Shown here: in pieces, positions 22,704 to 30,163 of the stretch
Position numbering within the stretch: position 1 is the stretch's first letter
Layout: each line of letters starts with the position of its first letter
Source of the DNA: Zavarzinia marina
GTDB lineage: Bacteria; Pseudomonadota; Alphaproteobacteria; Zavarziniales; Zavarziniaceae
Assembly: GCF_021568905.1 (NCBI RefSeq)
Contig: NZ_JAKGSB010000011.1
Coordinates: forward strand, 1-42,467
Length of the DNA stretch: 42,467 nucleotides
Reading direction: 5' to 3'
Made by a program: the position numbers and the translations under genes
The notes under the pieces: model-generated
Told to the model about the DNA's origin: nothing
The model's input: the letters and a program-made list of their open reading frames with translations, nothing else
The model's database searches: none

Positions 22704-24335
22704 ATGGTCTCCAGTGTCGACAAGGGCGGGGAAAAAGGGGCGCGTTTCGTGCCGACCCTCGTCGTCGCGGTTTGTGTCGCGTCGGCTACGCTGGGGGCCG
22801 TGATGGCCGCGGGTTCCCTCGGTGTCGCGCAGGAGGCGTCGGCCGAGGGCAATACGCCCGCCGATACGATCGATCCGGATGCCGTGCGCCGGCCCGCCAC
22901 CATCGAGGAAAGCTTCCCCAGCCTGTCGGCGGTGCCGAGCCGGCCGGTGCCCTCCGTCGACGTGCTGGAACGTTCCGCGATCACCAGCAGCCTGGTCAGC
23001 GACCGTCAGAACGCCCAATACACCAGCCAGGCCCTTCGCGGCGGCGAGGAGGCGGCGGCCCCGCCGCCCCGCAGCCTGCCGCCCGTGGCCGGCGAGATTC
23101 GCGATCCGAACGAGGAACGCCGCCGCATGGCGGAGGAGAGCGGCGTGACCGCCTTCGGTTCCTATTCCCGTCGCGCCGACGGCGCCCAGGTGCCGCCGCC
23201 GCTGCCCGTCCGGCCGGAGGCCCAGTCCTATGCCGGACGCGCGCCCGTGGTCGACGACGGCCGCGGCTTGGCGTCGACCGTGCCCGGCGCCGTCGCCCGC
23301 CCGGAAGGAACGGCGACCGCGTCGGTCGCGCCCGAGGCGCCCGAAACCATCGATCCCGCCGCGCCGCGCGGTGATTCGGTCCGTCCGCTCCGCGTGCCGA
23401 CCGCCGTCGCCAGCCTGCCGGTGCCGGAGGGCCAGGAGCAGCGCCAGATGGCGGCCGGCCCGCAGCCGCGCGTGATCGCCTCCATCGACCCGAGCCGCGC
23501 GCCGGTGCCGTCGCCGGCCTCGGTCGCCGCCGCGCGCGGCGTTTCGCCGTCGCCGGCCCTCGTGGCCGATGCCTCGGTCGGCAGCCGCTATGCGCCGTCG
23601 TCGGCATCGCCCGCCCTGCTGCCGGCGCCCGGTTCCGCGCCGGCGCCGGGGTCCGTGCAGGCCAGCGGCCTCGACACGATCACCCCGGGCGGCAGCATCG
23701 AACTGCAATTGCCGGTCGAGGTCGCGCCGGGCGTCATCGTCGCCTCCGTCTACCAGAGCCAGCTGGCCGAAACCCGGCGCCCGACCTCGGTGCCCGTCTC
23801 CATGCCGCAGTTCGAGGTGTCGTCGGCGCCGGCCCTGCCGGTCACCGGCATCGCCATGACGCCCGCCATGCAGGCCGCCCTCGGCGGCCGCGCCCCGGCC
23901 CCGGCGCCGGTCCGTCTCGATGCGCCCGCCGATCCCGGCCGGCGCGCCGCGGCGCCCGCCCGCCCGGCCCGAGCTACCACCGCCGCCGCCTCGGTTCGAC
24001 CGGCCGCGAGCGGTGGCACGACGATCGGTTTTGCCGCGGGGTCCATCGACCTTTCGCCGGCGGCGCGCGAATCCATCCGTCAGATGGCCGGCGCGCTGCA
24101 ATCCGGCGCGGCGCAGGTGCGGATCGTCGGCTATGCCCGTTCCAACGGGGATGCCGGCGACTCGGTCGGGGCCTTCGGGCTCTCGATCGATCGGGCGAAC
24201 GCCGTTGCTTCCGCCTTGATGGCGGCGGGCGTGCCCCCGAGGGCCGTGAAGGTGGAGGCGATCGTCGCCGACGCCGGCGCGGCCGCCCAGCGCAGTCGCG
24301 GCATCGGGCCGGAAGCGGTCGTCTTCATCGAGTAG
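22704..24335 (+). CDS. Membrane-anchored protein with degenerate OmpA-like domain
   Basis: The product (543 residues) has an N-terminal membrane helix (FVPTLVVAVCVASATLGAVM) that could be an uncleaved anchor. Residues of about 50-430 are Pro/Ala/Arg-rich and probably disordered. The last 110 residues form an OmpA-like domain with FAAGSIDLSPAAR and FGLSIDRANAVASAL. The canonical NG-HTD loop is replaced by GYARSNGD, so the conserved diaminopimelate-binding Asp is not in place; the conserved Arg is kept (IDRANAV). Peptidoglycan binding may be altered. Start M at 22704 is supported by GAGG upstream. It is divergent from phaC, and followed by the aminotransferase. Confidence 0.75.
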   Translation: MVSSVDKGGEKGARFVPTLVVAVCVASATLGAVMAAGSLGVAQEASAEGNTPADTIDPDAVRRPATIEESFPSLSAVPSRPVPSVDVLERSAITSSLVSDRQNAQYTSQALRGGEEAAAPPPRSLPPVAGEIRDPNEERRRMAEESGVTAFGSYSRRADGAQVPPPLPVRPEAQSYAGRAPVVDDGRGLASTVPGAVARPEGTATASVAPEAPETIDPAAPRGDSVRPLRVPTAVASLPVPEGQEQRQMAAGPQPRVIASIDPSRAPVPSPASVAAARGVSPSPALVADASVGSRYAPSSASPALLPAPGSAPAPGSVQASGLDTITPGGSIELQLPVEVAPGVIVASVYQSQLAETRRPTSVPVSMPQFEVSSAPALPVTGIAMTPAMQAALGGRAPAPAPVRLDAPADPGRRAAAPARPARATTAAASVRPAASGGTTIGFAAGSIDLSPAARESIRQMAGALQSGAAQVRIVGYARSNGDAGDSVGAFGLSIDRANAVASALMAAGVPPRAVKVEAIVADAGAAAQRSRGIGPEAVVFIE

Positions 24336-24387
24336 CTGCTCGTCACATCAACATTTCACCCTCCATCGAGGGACATTGGATCGGATC

Positions 24388-25620
24388 ATGGATCCCGAAT
24401 TTCATCGCATCCGGCGGTTGCCGCCCTACGTCTTCGAACAGGTCAACAGTCTCAAGGCCAAGGCCCGCGCCCGCGGCGAGGACATCATCGACTTCGGCAT
24501 GGGCAATCCCGATCTGCCGACCCCGAAACACATCGTCGACAAGCTGGTCGAGACCGTCGCGGACCCGCGCACCCACCGTTACTCGGTCTCGCGCGGGATT
24601 CCGGGCCTGCGCCGCGCTCAGGCCGCCTATTACGCCCGGCGCTTCGGTGTCGATCTGGATCCCGATCGCGAGGTGATCGCGACCCTCGGTTCCAAGGAGG
24701 GGCTCGCCAATCTGGCGCAGGCGATCACGGCGCCGGGCGACACCATCCTGGTGCCCAACCCGTCTTATCCGATCCATCCCTATGGCTTCATCATCGCCGG
24801 CGCCGCCATCCGCTCGCTGCCGCCGGTCGGCCCCGGCGGGGATTTCCTCGGCGTGCTCGAACGCGCGACACGCCATTCGGTGCCCATGCCGACCGCGATC
24901 GTGCTGAATTATCCGTCGAATCCGACGGCCGAGGTGGTCGACCTCGACTTCTACGGCCCGATCGTCGAATTCTGCCGGGCCAAGGGCATCTACATCCTGT
25001 CGGATCTCGCCTATTCCGAGATCTATTTCGACCCGGCGAAGCCGCCGCCGTCGATCCTGCAGGTGCCCGGCGCGCGCGAGATCGCGGTCGAATTCACCTC
25101 GATGTCCAAGACCTATTCGATGCCGGGCTGGCGCATCGGCTTCGCGGTCGGCAACCAGAAGCTCATTCAGGCGCTCGGCCGGATGAAGTCCTATCTGGAT
25201 TACGGCGCCTTCACGCCGATCCAGGTGGCCGCCGCCGCCGCCCTGAACGGTCCGCAGGACTGCGTCGACGAGGCCCGCCAGATCTACAAGTCGCGCCGCG
25301 ACGTGCTGATCCCCGGCCTCCTGGATGCCGGGTGGAAGGTGCCGTCGCCGCCGGCCACCATGTTCGCCTGGGCGCCTATCCCCGAGGCCTTCGCCCATCT
25401 CGGCAGCCTGGAATTCTCCAAGCGCCTGCTGACCGAGGCCAAGGTGGCGGTCGCGCCCGGTCTCGGCTTCGGCGAATACGGCGACACCCACGTCAGGATC
25501 GCCCTGGTGGAGAATGAGCACCGCATCCGCCAGGCGGTCCGCAACATCAAACGGTTCCTCGCGTCGGCCGATCCGGCGCAACCGAAGGAAGCCCTTTCGG
25601 CGAAGAAGGTCGTGGCGTGA
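24388..25620 (+). CDS. Class I/II aminotransferase (alanine / LL-DAP aminotransferase-like)
   Basis: This PLP aminotransferase has 410 residues, with the cofactor lysine K241 in SMSKTYSMPGWR, substrate-binding NPSYPIHPYGF and LNYPSNPTAE segments, and a C-terminal Arg in VRIALVENE. It belongs to the group annotated as LL-diaminopimelate aminotransferase or glutamate-pyruvate aminotransferase AlaC, which in alphaproteobacteria sits just before hom. The next gene begins at its own stop codon. I take ATG 24388 as the start (protein begins MDPEFHRIRRLPPYVFEQ); a TTG at 24376 lies in frame. Substrate specificity is not resolvable here. Confidence 0.85.
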   Translation: MDPEFHRIRRLPPYVFEQVNSLKAKARARGEDIIDFGMGNPDLPTPKHIVDKLVETVADPRTHRYSVSRGIPGLRRAQAAYYARRFGVDLDPDREVIATLGSKEGLANLAQAITAPGDTILVPNPSYPIHPYGFIIAGAAIRSLPPVGPGGDFLGVLERATRHSVPMPTAIVLNYPSNPTAEVVDLDFYGPIVEFCRAKGIYILSDLAYSEIYFDPAKPPPSILQVPGAREIAVEFTSMSKTYSMPGWRIGFAVGNQKLIQALGRMKSYLDYGAFTPIQVAAAAALNGPQDCVDEARQIYKSRRDVLIPGLLDAGWKVPSPPATMFAWAPIPEAFAHLGSLEFSKRLLTEAKVAVAPGLGFGEYGDTHVRIALVENEHRIRQAVRNIKRFLASADPAQPKEALSAKKVVA

Positions 25621-26921
25621 CGAAACCCCTGCGTCTTGGTATCGCCGGCCTGGGCACGGTCGGCGGCGGTCTCGTCCGCCTGCTTTCCGCCCATGCGGGC
25701 CGTCTCGCGCTCCGCACCGGGCGTCCGTTCGAAATCGCCGCCGTCTCGGCCCGGGATCCCGGCCGGGATCGCGGGCTCGGCAATGCGCTCGGCGGCGCCA
25801 CCTTCCACGGCGATGCCGTGGCGCTGGCGCGCGATCCGGGGATCGACGTCTTCGTCGAACTGATCGGCGGCGAGAGCGTGGCGCGCGACGCGGTCGAGGC
25901 GGCGCTGGCGGCGGGCAAGCCCGTCGTCACCGCCAACAAGGCGCTGCTCGCCCATCATGGTCTCGATCTTGCCCGCAAGGCCGAGGCGGCGGGTGTCGGC
26001 ATCAACTTCGAAGCCGCCATCGCCGGCGGCATCCCGATCGTGAAAGCCTTGCGTGAAGGCCTCGCGGGGAATCGCATCGATGCCGTCTACGGCATCCTGA
26101 ACGGCACCTCCAACTACATCCTGACCAGCATGGAGGAGACCGGCGCGTCGTTCGAGGACGCGCTGGCAGAAGCCCAGCGCCTCGGCTACGCCGAAGCGGA
26201 TCCCAGCTTCGATGTCGACGGCGTCGATGCCGCCCACAAGCTCGCGCTCCTCGCCAGCCTCGCCTTCGGGGTCGCGGTCGATTTCGACCGTCTGCATGTC
26301 GAGGGCATTCGCCGGGTCTCGGCGCTCGACATCGCCTTCGCCCGCGAACTCGGCTTCCGTATCAAGCTGGTCGGTATCGCCAAGGCGACGGCGGAAGGGC
26401 TAGACGTCCGGGTGCATCCGGTCATGGTGCCGGCGGGCAGCGCGCTCGCCCATGTCGACGGCGTCTTCAACGGCGTCGTCGTCGAGGGCGACCAGGTCGG
26501 CCAGATGGCGTTCGAGGGCCGGGGCGCCGGTGCCGGGCCCACGGCTTCCGCCGTGATGGCCGACATCGTCGACGTCGCGCTCGGCCTGCATCTGCCGCTC
26601 TACGGCGTGCCGTCGCCGGCCCTCGGAACGGCCGATGTGATCCCCGTCACATCGCGCGTCGGGCCGTCCTACCTCCGGCTTTCGGTCGTTGATCGCCCGG
26701 GCGTGATCGCCGACATTGCCGCGATCCTGCGGGACGAGAAGGTTTCGATCGAATCGCTGCTCCAGCGTGGTCGTGCCCCCGGCGAGGGCGTGCCGGTGGT
26801 GATCGTCACACACGAGTCGCGGGAAGAGGCTATGGCACGGGCACTCGCCCGCATCGACGCATTGGAGTCGGTGCTGGAGCAGCCGACCATGATCCGGATT
26901 GAAGAGATAAGGCGCGCCTGA
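25617..26921 (+). CDS. hom: Homoserine dehydrogenase
   Basis: Hom reduces aspartate semialdehyde to homoserine for Thr and Met synthesis. Its 434 residues contain the NAD(P) loop GIAGLGTVGGGLV at 8-20, VTANKALLAHHG near 103, the central YGILNGTSNYILTSME and the substrate motif FDVDGVDAAHKLALLASL, and a C-terminal ACT domain (VVDRPGVIADIAAILRDEKV). GTG start overlaps the upstream stop codon (GTGA), so it is coupled to the aminotransferase. The last codons and the spacer to glpX form a long inverted repeat. Confidence 0.96.
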   Translation: MTKPLRLGIAGLGTVGGGLVRLLSAHAGRLALRTGRPFEIAAVSARDPGRDRGLGNALGGATFHGDAVALARDPGIDVFVELIGGESVARDAVEAALAAGKPVVTANKALLAHHGLDLARKAEAAGVGINFEAAIAGGIPIVKALREGLAGNRIDAVYGILNGTSNYILTSMEETGASFEDALAEAQRLGYAEADPSFDVDGVDAAHKLALLASLAFGVAVDFDRLHVEGIRRVSALDIAFARELGFRIKLVGIAKATAEGLDVRVHPVMVPAGSALAHVDGVFNGVVVEGDQVGQMAFEGRGAGAGPTASAVMADIVDVALGLHLPLYGVPSPALGTADVIPVTSRVGPSYLRLSVVDRPGVIADIAAILRDEKVSIESLLQRGRAPGEGVPVVIVTHESREEAMARALARIDALESVLEQPTMIRIEEIRRA

Positions 26922-26956
26922 CCCCTGGTACAACCGACCCTTGGGGGTCAGGCGCG
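26913..26956. promoter_or_regulatory. 13-bp inverted repeat over the hom stop codon
   Basis: CGCGCCTGACCCC (26913-26925, includes the TGA) and GGGGTCAGGCGCG (26944-26956) are perfect complements with an 18-base loop. No T-run follows, so it may be an attenuator or mRNA-stability stem between hom and glpX. Confidence 0.5.
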
Positions 26957-26980
26957 GGTTCATTCGAAGGAAAGAGAGAC

Positions 26981-27973
26981 ATGCCGACCAAGAAGACCAA
27001 GGCCGAAGGCAATACGGCGGCAGCCTATGACGATCGCGCCCTCGTCCTCGAACTCGTCCGCGTCGGCGAGGCGGCGGCGATCGCGGCGGCCAAGCTGGCC
27101 GGCCGGGGCAACGAGAAGGCGGCGGACCAGGCGGCGGTCGACGCCATGCGCACCGCGCTGAACCAGATGGCCATCAAGGGCACCGTCGTCATCGGCGAGG
27201 GCGAGCGCGACGAGGCGCCGATGCTCTACATCGGCGAGGAAGTGGGCACCGGCAAGGGGCCGGAAGTCGACATCGCCCTCGACCCCCTGGAAGGCACCAC
27301 CCTGACCGCCAAGGCCTGGCCGAATGCGCTGGCGGTCGTGGCGCTGGCCAAGCGCGGCAATTTCCTGCATGCGCCCGACGTCTACATGGAGAAGATCGCG
27401 ATCGGCGGCGGCTTTGCCCCCGGCCTGGTCGACATCGACCGCGACCCCGTGGACAATCTGAAGGCCGTCGCGGACGCCAAGGGCGTGCCGGTCGAACGGG
27501 TGACCGCCTGCATCCTGGACCGCCCGCGCCATGCCGAACTGATCGCCAAGGTGCGCGGCGCCGGCGCCCGCATCAATCTGATCCCGGACGGCGACGTCGC
27601 CGGCGTCATCGCGACGGCGGAGCCGGAAACCGGCATCGACATCTATTTCGGTTCGGGCGGCGCGCCGGAAGGCGTGCTGGCGGCGGCGGCGCTGCGCGCC
27701 ATCGGTGGCCAGATGCAGGGCCGCCTGCTGTTCCGCAACGATGAGGAAAGGGCCCGCGCCCTCAAGGCCGGCATCACCGATCTGAACCGCAAGTACGATC
27801 TCGAGGAACTGGCCAGCGGCGACGTCATCTTCGTCGCGACCGGCGTCACCAGCGGTTCCATGCTCCAGGGCGTGAAGATCACCCCCCAGGGCATCACCAC
27901 CGAGACCATCGTGATGCGCTCCAAATCCGGCTCGGTGCGCTGGATCAAGACCCGCCACGGCGCCGGCAAGTAA
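26981..27973 (+). CDS. glpX: Class II fructose-1,6-bisphosphatase
   Basis: GlpX dephosphorylates fructose-1,6-bisphosphate in gluconeogenesis and the Calvin cycle. The 330-residue protein carries the lithium-sensitive phosphatase signature: GEGERDEAPMLYIGEEVG at about 68-85, DIALDPLEGTTLTAK at about 92-106 and GAPEGVLAAAALR near 227. It starts after an AAGGAAAGAGA ribosome site. In this alphaproteobacterial arrangement recJ usually follows; here the next gene is a convergent flavoprotein, so the order differs from that memory. Confidence 0.95.
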   Translation: MPTKKTKAEGNTAAAYDDRALVLELVRVGEAAAIAAAKLAGRGNEKAADQAAVDAMRTALNQMAIKGTVVIGEGERDEAPMLYIGEEVGTGKGPEVDIALDPLEGTTLTAKAWPNALAVVALAKRGNFLHAPDVYMEKIAIGGGFAPGLVDIDRDPVDNLKAVADAKGVPVERVTACILDRPRHAELIAKVRGAGARINLIPDGDVAGVIATAEPETGIDIYFGSGGAPEGVLAAAALRAIGGQMQGRLLFRNDEERARALKAGITDLNRKYDLEELASGDVIFVATGVTSGSMLQGVKITPQGITTETIVMRSKSGSVRWIKTRHGAGK

Positions 27974-28022
27974 GGCGCTACCGGCTGGCGCCCCGGCGCG
28001 CCAGCCGATCCGCCGCGCCCAG

Positions 28023-28076
28023 CTAGTCCGTCGTGCCCAGCTAGTCCGTCGTGCCCAGCCAGTCCGCCGCGCCACG
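28023..28076. repeat. 18-bp tandem repeat at the 3' end of the flavoprotein gene
   Basis: CTAGTCCGTCGTGCCCAG occurs at 28023-28040 and again at 28041-28058. A diverged third unit follows at 28059-28076. The middle copy encodes the last residues and stop (LGTTD-stop) of the flavoprotein, and the outer copy lies beyond the stop. Confidence 0.85.
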
Positions 28077-29300
28077 GCCGGCGGCGCGGCCGAGCGCCAG
28101 GCAGGCGGTGAGCAGATAGCCGCCGGTGGGCGCATCCCAATCCACCATTTCGCCCGCGCAGAAGACGCCCGGCAGGGCCTTCAGCATCCAGCCGTCGTCC
28201 AGCGCATCGAGGGCGATGCCGCCGGTGGTCGAGATCGCTTCCGCCAGCGGGCGCGGGCGTTCGAGGGGCAGGGGCAGGGCCTTGATGCGCTGCGCGATCG
28301 CCGCCGTCTCTTCGAGATCCCCCGGCCCGGCGCCTTCCCGCAGCAGGCCGGCCCGCACCCCGTCCAGACCGAGCGTGCGGCGCAGGTGGTCGGTCAGGGT
28401 ATGGCGTCCGCGCGGCCGGGCCAGCGCCGCCGCGATCTCGTCCTCGTCCCGCGCCGGCATCAGGTCGAGGGTCAGGGCGGCCCGTTCCCCGGCGGCCATG
28501 CGGGCGGCGATTTCGGCCGACAGGGGATAGATCGCGCCACCCTCGATACCGCTTTCGGTGACGACGAATTCGCCGCGCAGCCGCCGTCCGCCCCAGGCGA
28601 CGGCGACCGGCTTCACCGGCTGGCCGGCGAAGCGGTTCTTGAAGACCGGGCTCCAGGCGACGTCGAAGCCGCAGTTGGACGGCCCGAAAGGTACCGTCGC
28701 CACCCCCGCCGCCCCGAGGGGTGTCCGCCAGGCGCCGTCGCTGCCGAGCTTCGGCCAGCTCGCGCCGCCAAGCGCAAGGACGAGGGCAGGGGGCTTCGGG
28801 ACCGTGACCCGCACCCCTTCCGGCCCCGTGAAGCGGAGGCCGCCGTCCGCCCCGAAGCCGGTCCAGCGGTGGCGCACCCGGATCGTCAGGCCCTTGGCGC
28901 GCAGCCGGTGCAGCCAGGCCCGCAACAGGGGGGCGGCCTTGAAGCCGGTCGGAAACACCCGCCCGGACGAGCCGACGAAAGTCTCGACCCCGAGTTGGGC
29001 GGCGAAGGCGCGGACCGCCGTCCCGTCGAAATCGCGAATCGCCGCTTCCAGGCGCGGGCGGGCGGCCCCGTAACGTTCGAGCAGATCGTCCAGCGGCGCC
29101 GCATGGGTGAGGTTCAGCCCGCTCTTGCCCGCCATCAGGAACTTCCGCCCCAGCGACGGCATGGCATCGAACAGGATGACGCCATGGCCGGCATCCAGCA
29201 GGACCTCGGCCGCCATCAGACCGGCCGGTCCGCCGCCGATGATCATGGCCTCGGCCGGTGCGGTCGGCCCGGCTTCATCCGATTTCGCGCCGTTCGGCAT
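28041..29300 (-). CDS. NAD(P)/FAD-dependent oxidoreductase, HI0933/TIGR03862 family
   Basis: This 419-residue flavoprotein has the FAD-binding loop IIGGGPAGLMAAEVLLDAG near residues 20-38, MAGKSGLNLTH near 58-68, VFPTGFKAAPLLRAWL near 118, and ALGGASWPKLGSDG near 175. The C-terminal FAD motif is GVFCAGEMVDWDAPTGGYLL. This is the HI0933/BaiN-like family (TIGR03862) of unknown substrate. It is convergent with glpX, and the 3' end carries an 18-bp tandem repeat. No strong Shine-Dalgarno is seen at 29300. Confidence 0.88.
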   Translation of the reverse strand: MPNGAKSDEAGPTAPAEAMIIGGGPAGLMAAEVLLDAGHGVILFDAMPSLGRKFLMAGKSGLNLTHAAPLDDLLERYGAARPRLEAAIRDFDGTAVRAFAAQLGVETFVGSSGRVFPTGFKAAPLLRAWLHRLRAKGLTIRVRHRWTGFGADGGLRFTGPEGVRVTVPKPPALVLALGGASWPKLGSDGAWRTPLGAAGVATVPFGPSNCGFDVAWSPVFKNRFAGQPVKPVAVAWGGRRLRGEFVVTESGIEGGAIYPLSAEIAARMAAGERAALTLDLMPARDEDEIAAALARPRGRHTLTDHLRRTLGLDGVRAGLLREGAGPGDLEETAAIAQRIKALPLPLERPRPLAEAISTTGGIALDALDDGWMLKALPGVFCAGEMVDWDAPTGGYLLTACLALGRAAGRGAADWLGTTD

Positions 29301-29360
29301 TCGCTGAGTCGGGACCTCTCGAAAGATGGCTTCGACCGCGATCTATCATCTGGCGCGTCC

Positions 29361-29410
29361 GTTCGCGACCGTCTTTGCCGACAAGATGCGAACCGAAGTC
29401 GGTTTTTTTT
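29361..29410 (+). terminator. Leader terminator with competing hairpin upstream of flp1
   Basis: AACCG, loop AAGT, CGGTT and a T-run form an intrinsic terminator at 29391-29410 on the plus strand, although no plus-strand gene lies upstream. GTTCGC (29361-29366) can instead pair with GCGAAC (29388-29393), which shares three bases with the terminator stem. The two folds exclude each other, as in an attenuator. Confidence 0.45.
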
Positions 29411-29552
29411 GCCCAGCCGGCGCACGGCAACGGCCCGTTAACAATTGGCGACGATACTCTCCTCAGCGCCGGGCAGTTGATTGGCGCTGCCGATGTGATA
29501 CCAGTTTTCCGGGACGAACTTATGTTCGACGTCCTGATTTAGGAGAAATGCA

Positions 29553-29762
29553 ATGCTTCGCAACATGATCGCCTCGGTGCGTGAATCCGGTGAACGCGGT
29601 GCCACGGCCATCGAATACGCCCTGATCGCCGCCCTCATCGCCGTGGCCGCCATCGTCGCCATGCAGACGGTCGGGACCGAACTCACGAACACCTTCACGG
29701 AGGTTTCCGACACGCTTGCCGGCGACGAAGCCGCGACGCCGACGCCGTCTCCCACCCCGTAA
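29553..29762 (+). CDS. Flp/type IVb prepilin (copy 1)
   Basis: The 69-residue prepilin has the class III leader ESGERG|ATAIEYALIAA, cleaved after G16 by a TadV/CpaA-type peptidase, with the glutamate E21 at mature position +5. A single hydrophobic helix (IAALIAVAAIVAMQTV) follows and the tail is Thr/Pro-rich (ATPTPSPTP). AGGAG seven bases upstream supports the start. Flp pilins form Tad pili used for surface attachment. No tad assembly genes are in the window, so secretion and processing must be provided elsewhere. Confidence 0.9.
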   Translation: MLRNMIASVRESGERGATAIEYALIAALIAVAAIVAMQTVGTELTNTFTEVSDTLAGDEAATPTPSPTP

Positions 29763-29846
29763 CGCGCGCGTCCAGACGTAGTTCTGATTTCAGCGGATCC
29801 CGGCATCGGGTCTTCTCGATGCCGGGCGATTGCCGGGGAAATGCTG

Positions 29847-30056
29847 ATGTCGATGAAGGGGATTGCGCCCGGCGATGGCGGGCGCAAATGTGAGACGCTG
29901 TCCCTGTTCCACGACGCCCGAGCGGAGCGCGGTGTGACGGTGATAGAATATGCCGCCATTGCCGGCCTGATATCGATCGCCGCCGCAGGGGTACTCTATG
30001 TGATCGGCGGCGATCTTTCCGCAGCCTATGAAGGCTTTGCCGCCGCCTTTCCCTAA
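29847..30056 (+). CDS. Flp/type IVb pilin-like protein (copy 2)
   Basis: This 69-residue protein has the same processing site (ARAERG|VTVIEYAAIAG, cleavage after G29, with the glutamate E34 at +5), but a longer leader and a different short tail. GGGGAA six bases before the ATG at 29847 fits better than ATG 29841. It lies 85 bases after copy 1 and may be a minor pilin or pseudopilin of the same system. Base composition here is lower in GC than the flanks. Confidence 0.75.
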   Translation: MSMKGIAPGDGGRKCETLSLFHDARAERGVTVIEYAAIAGLISIAAAGVLYVIGGDLSAAYEGFAAAFP

Positions 30057-30163
30057 AGCCCCAGTTATGGTTCCGTCGGCGGTGCGACCGGACACTGGAC
30101 CCGACCGTGACGAGAGCATCTTGACCGTCAGGTAAGCTTGGAGACCGGAAAGGCGAAATCATC

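Noticed and set aside
20860-22803. 647-codon plus-strand frame opposite phaC
   Set aside because: Antisense to an unmistakable PHA synthase with its full catalytic triad.
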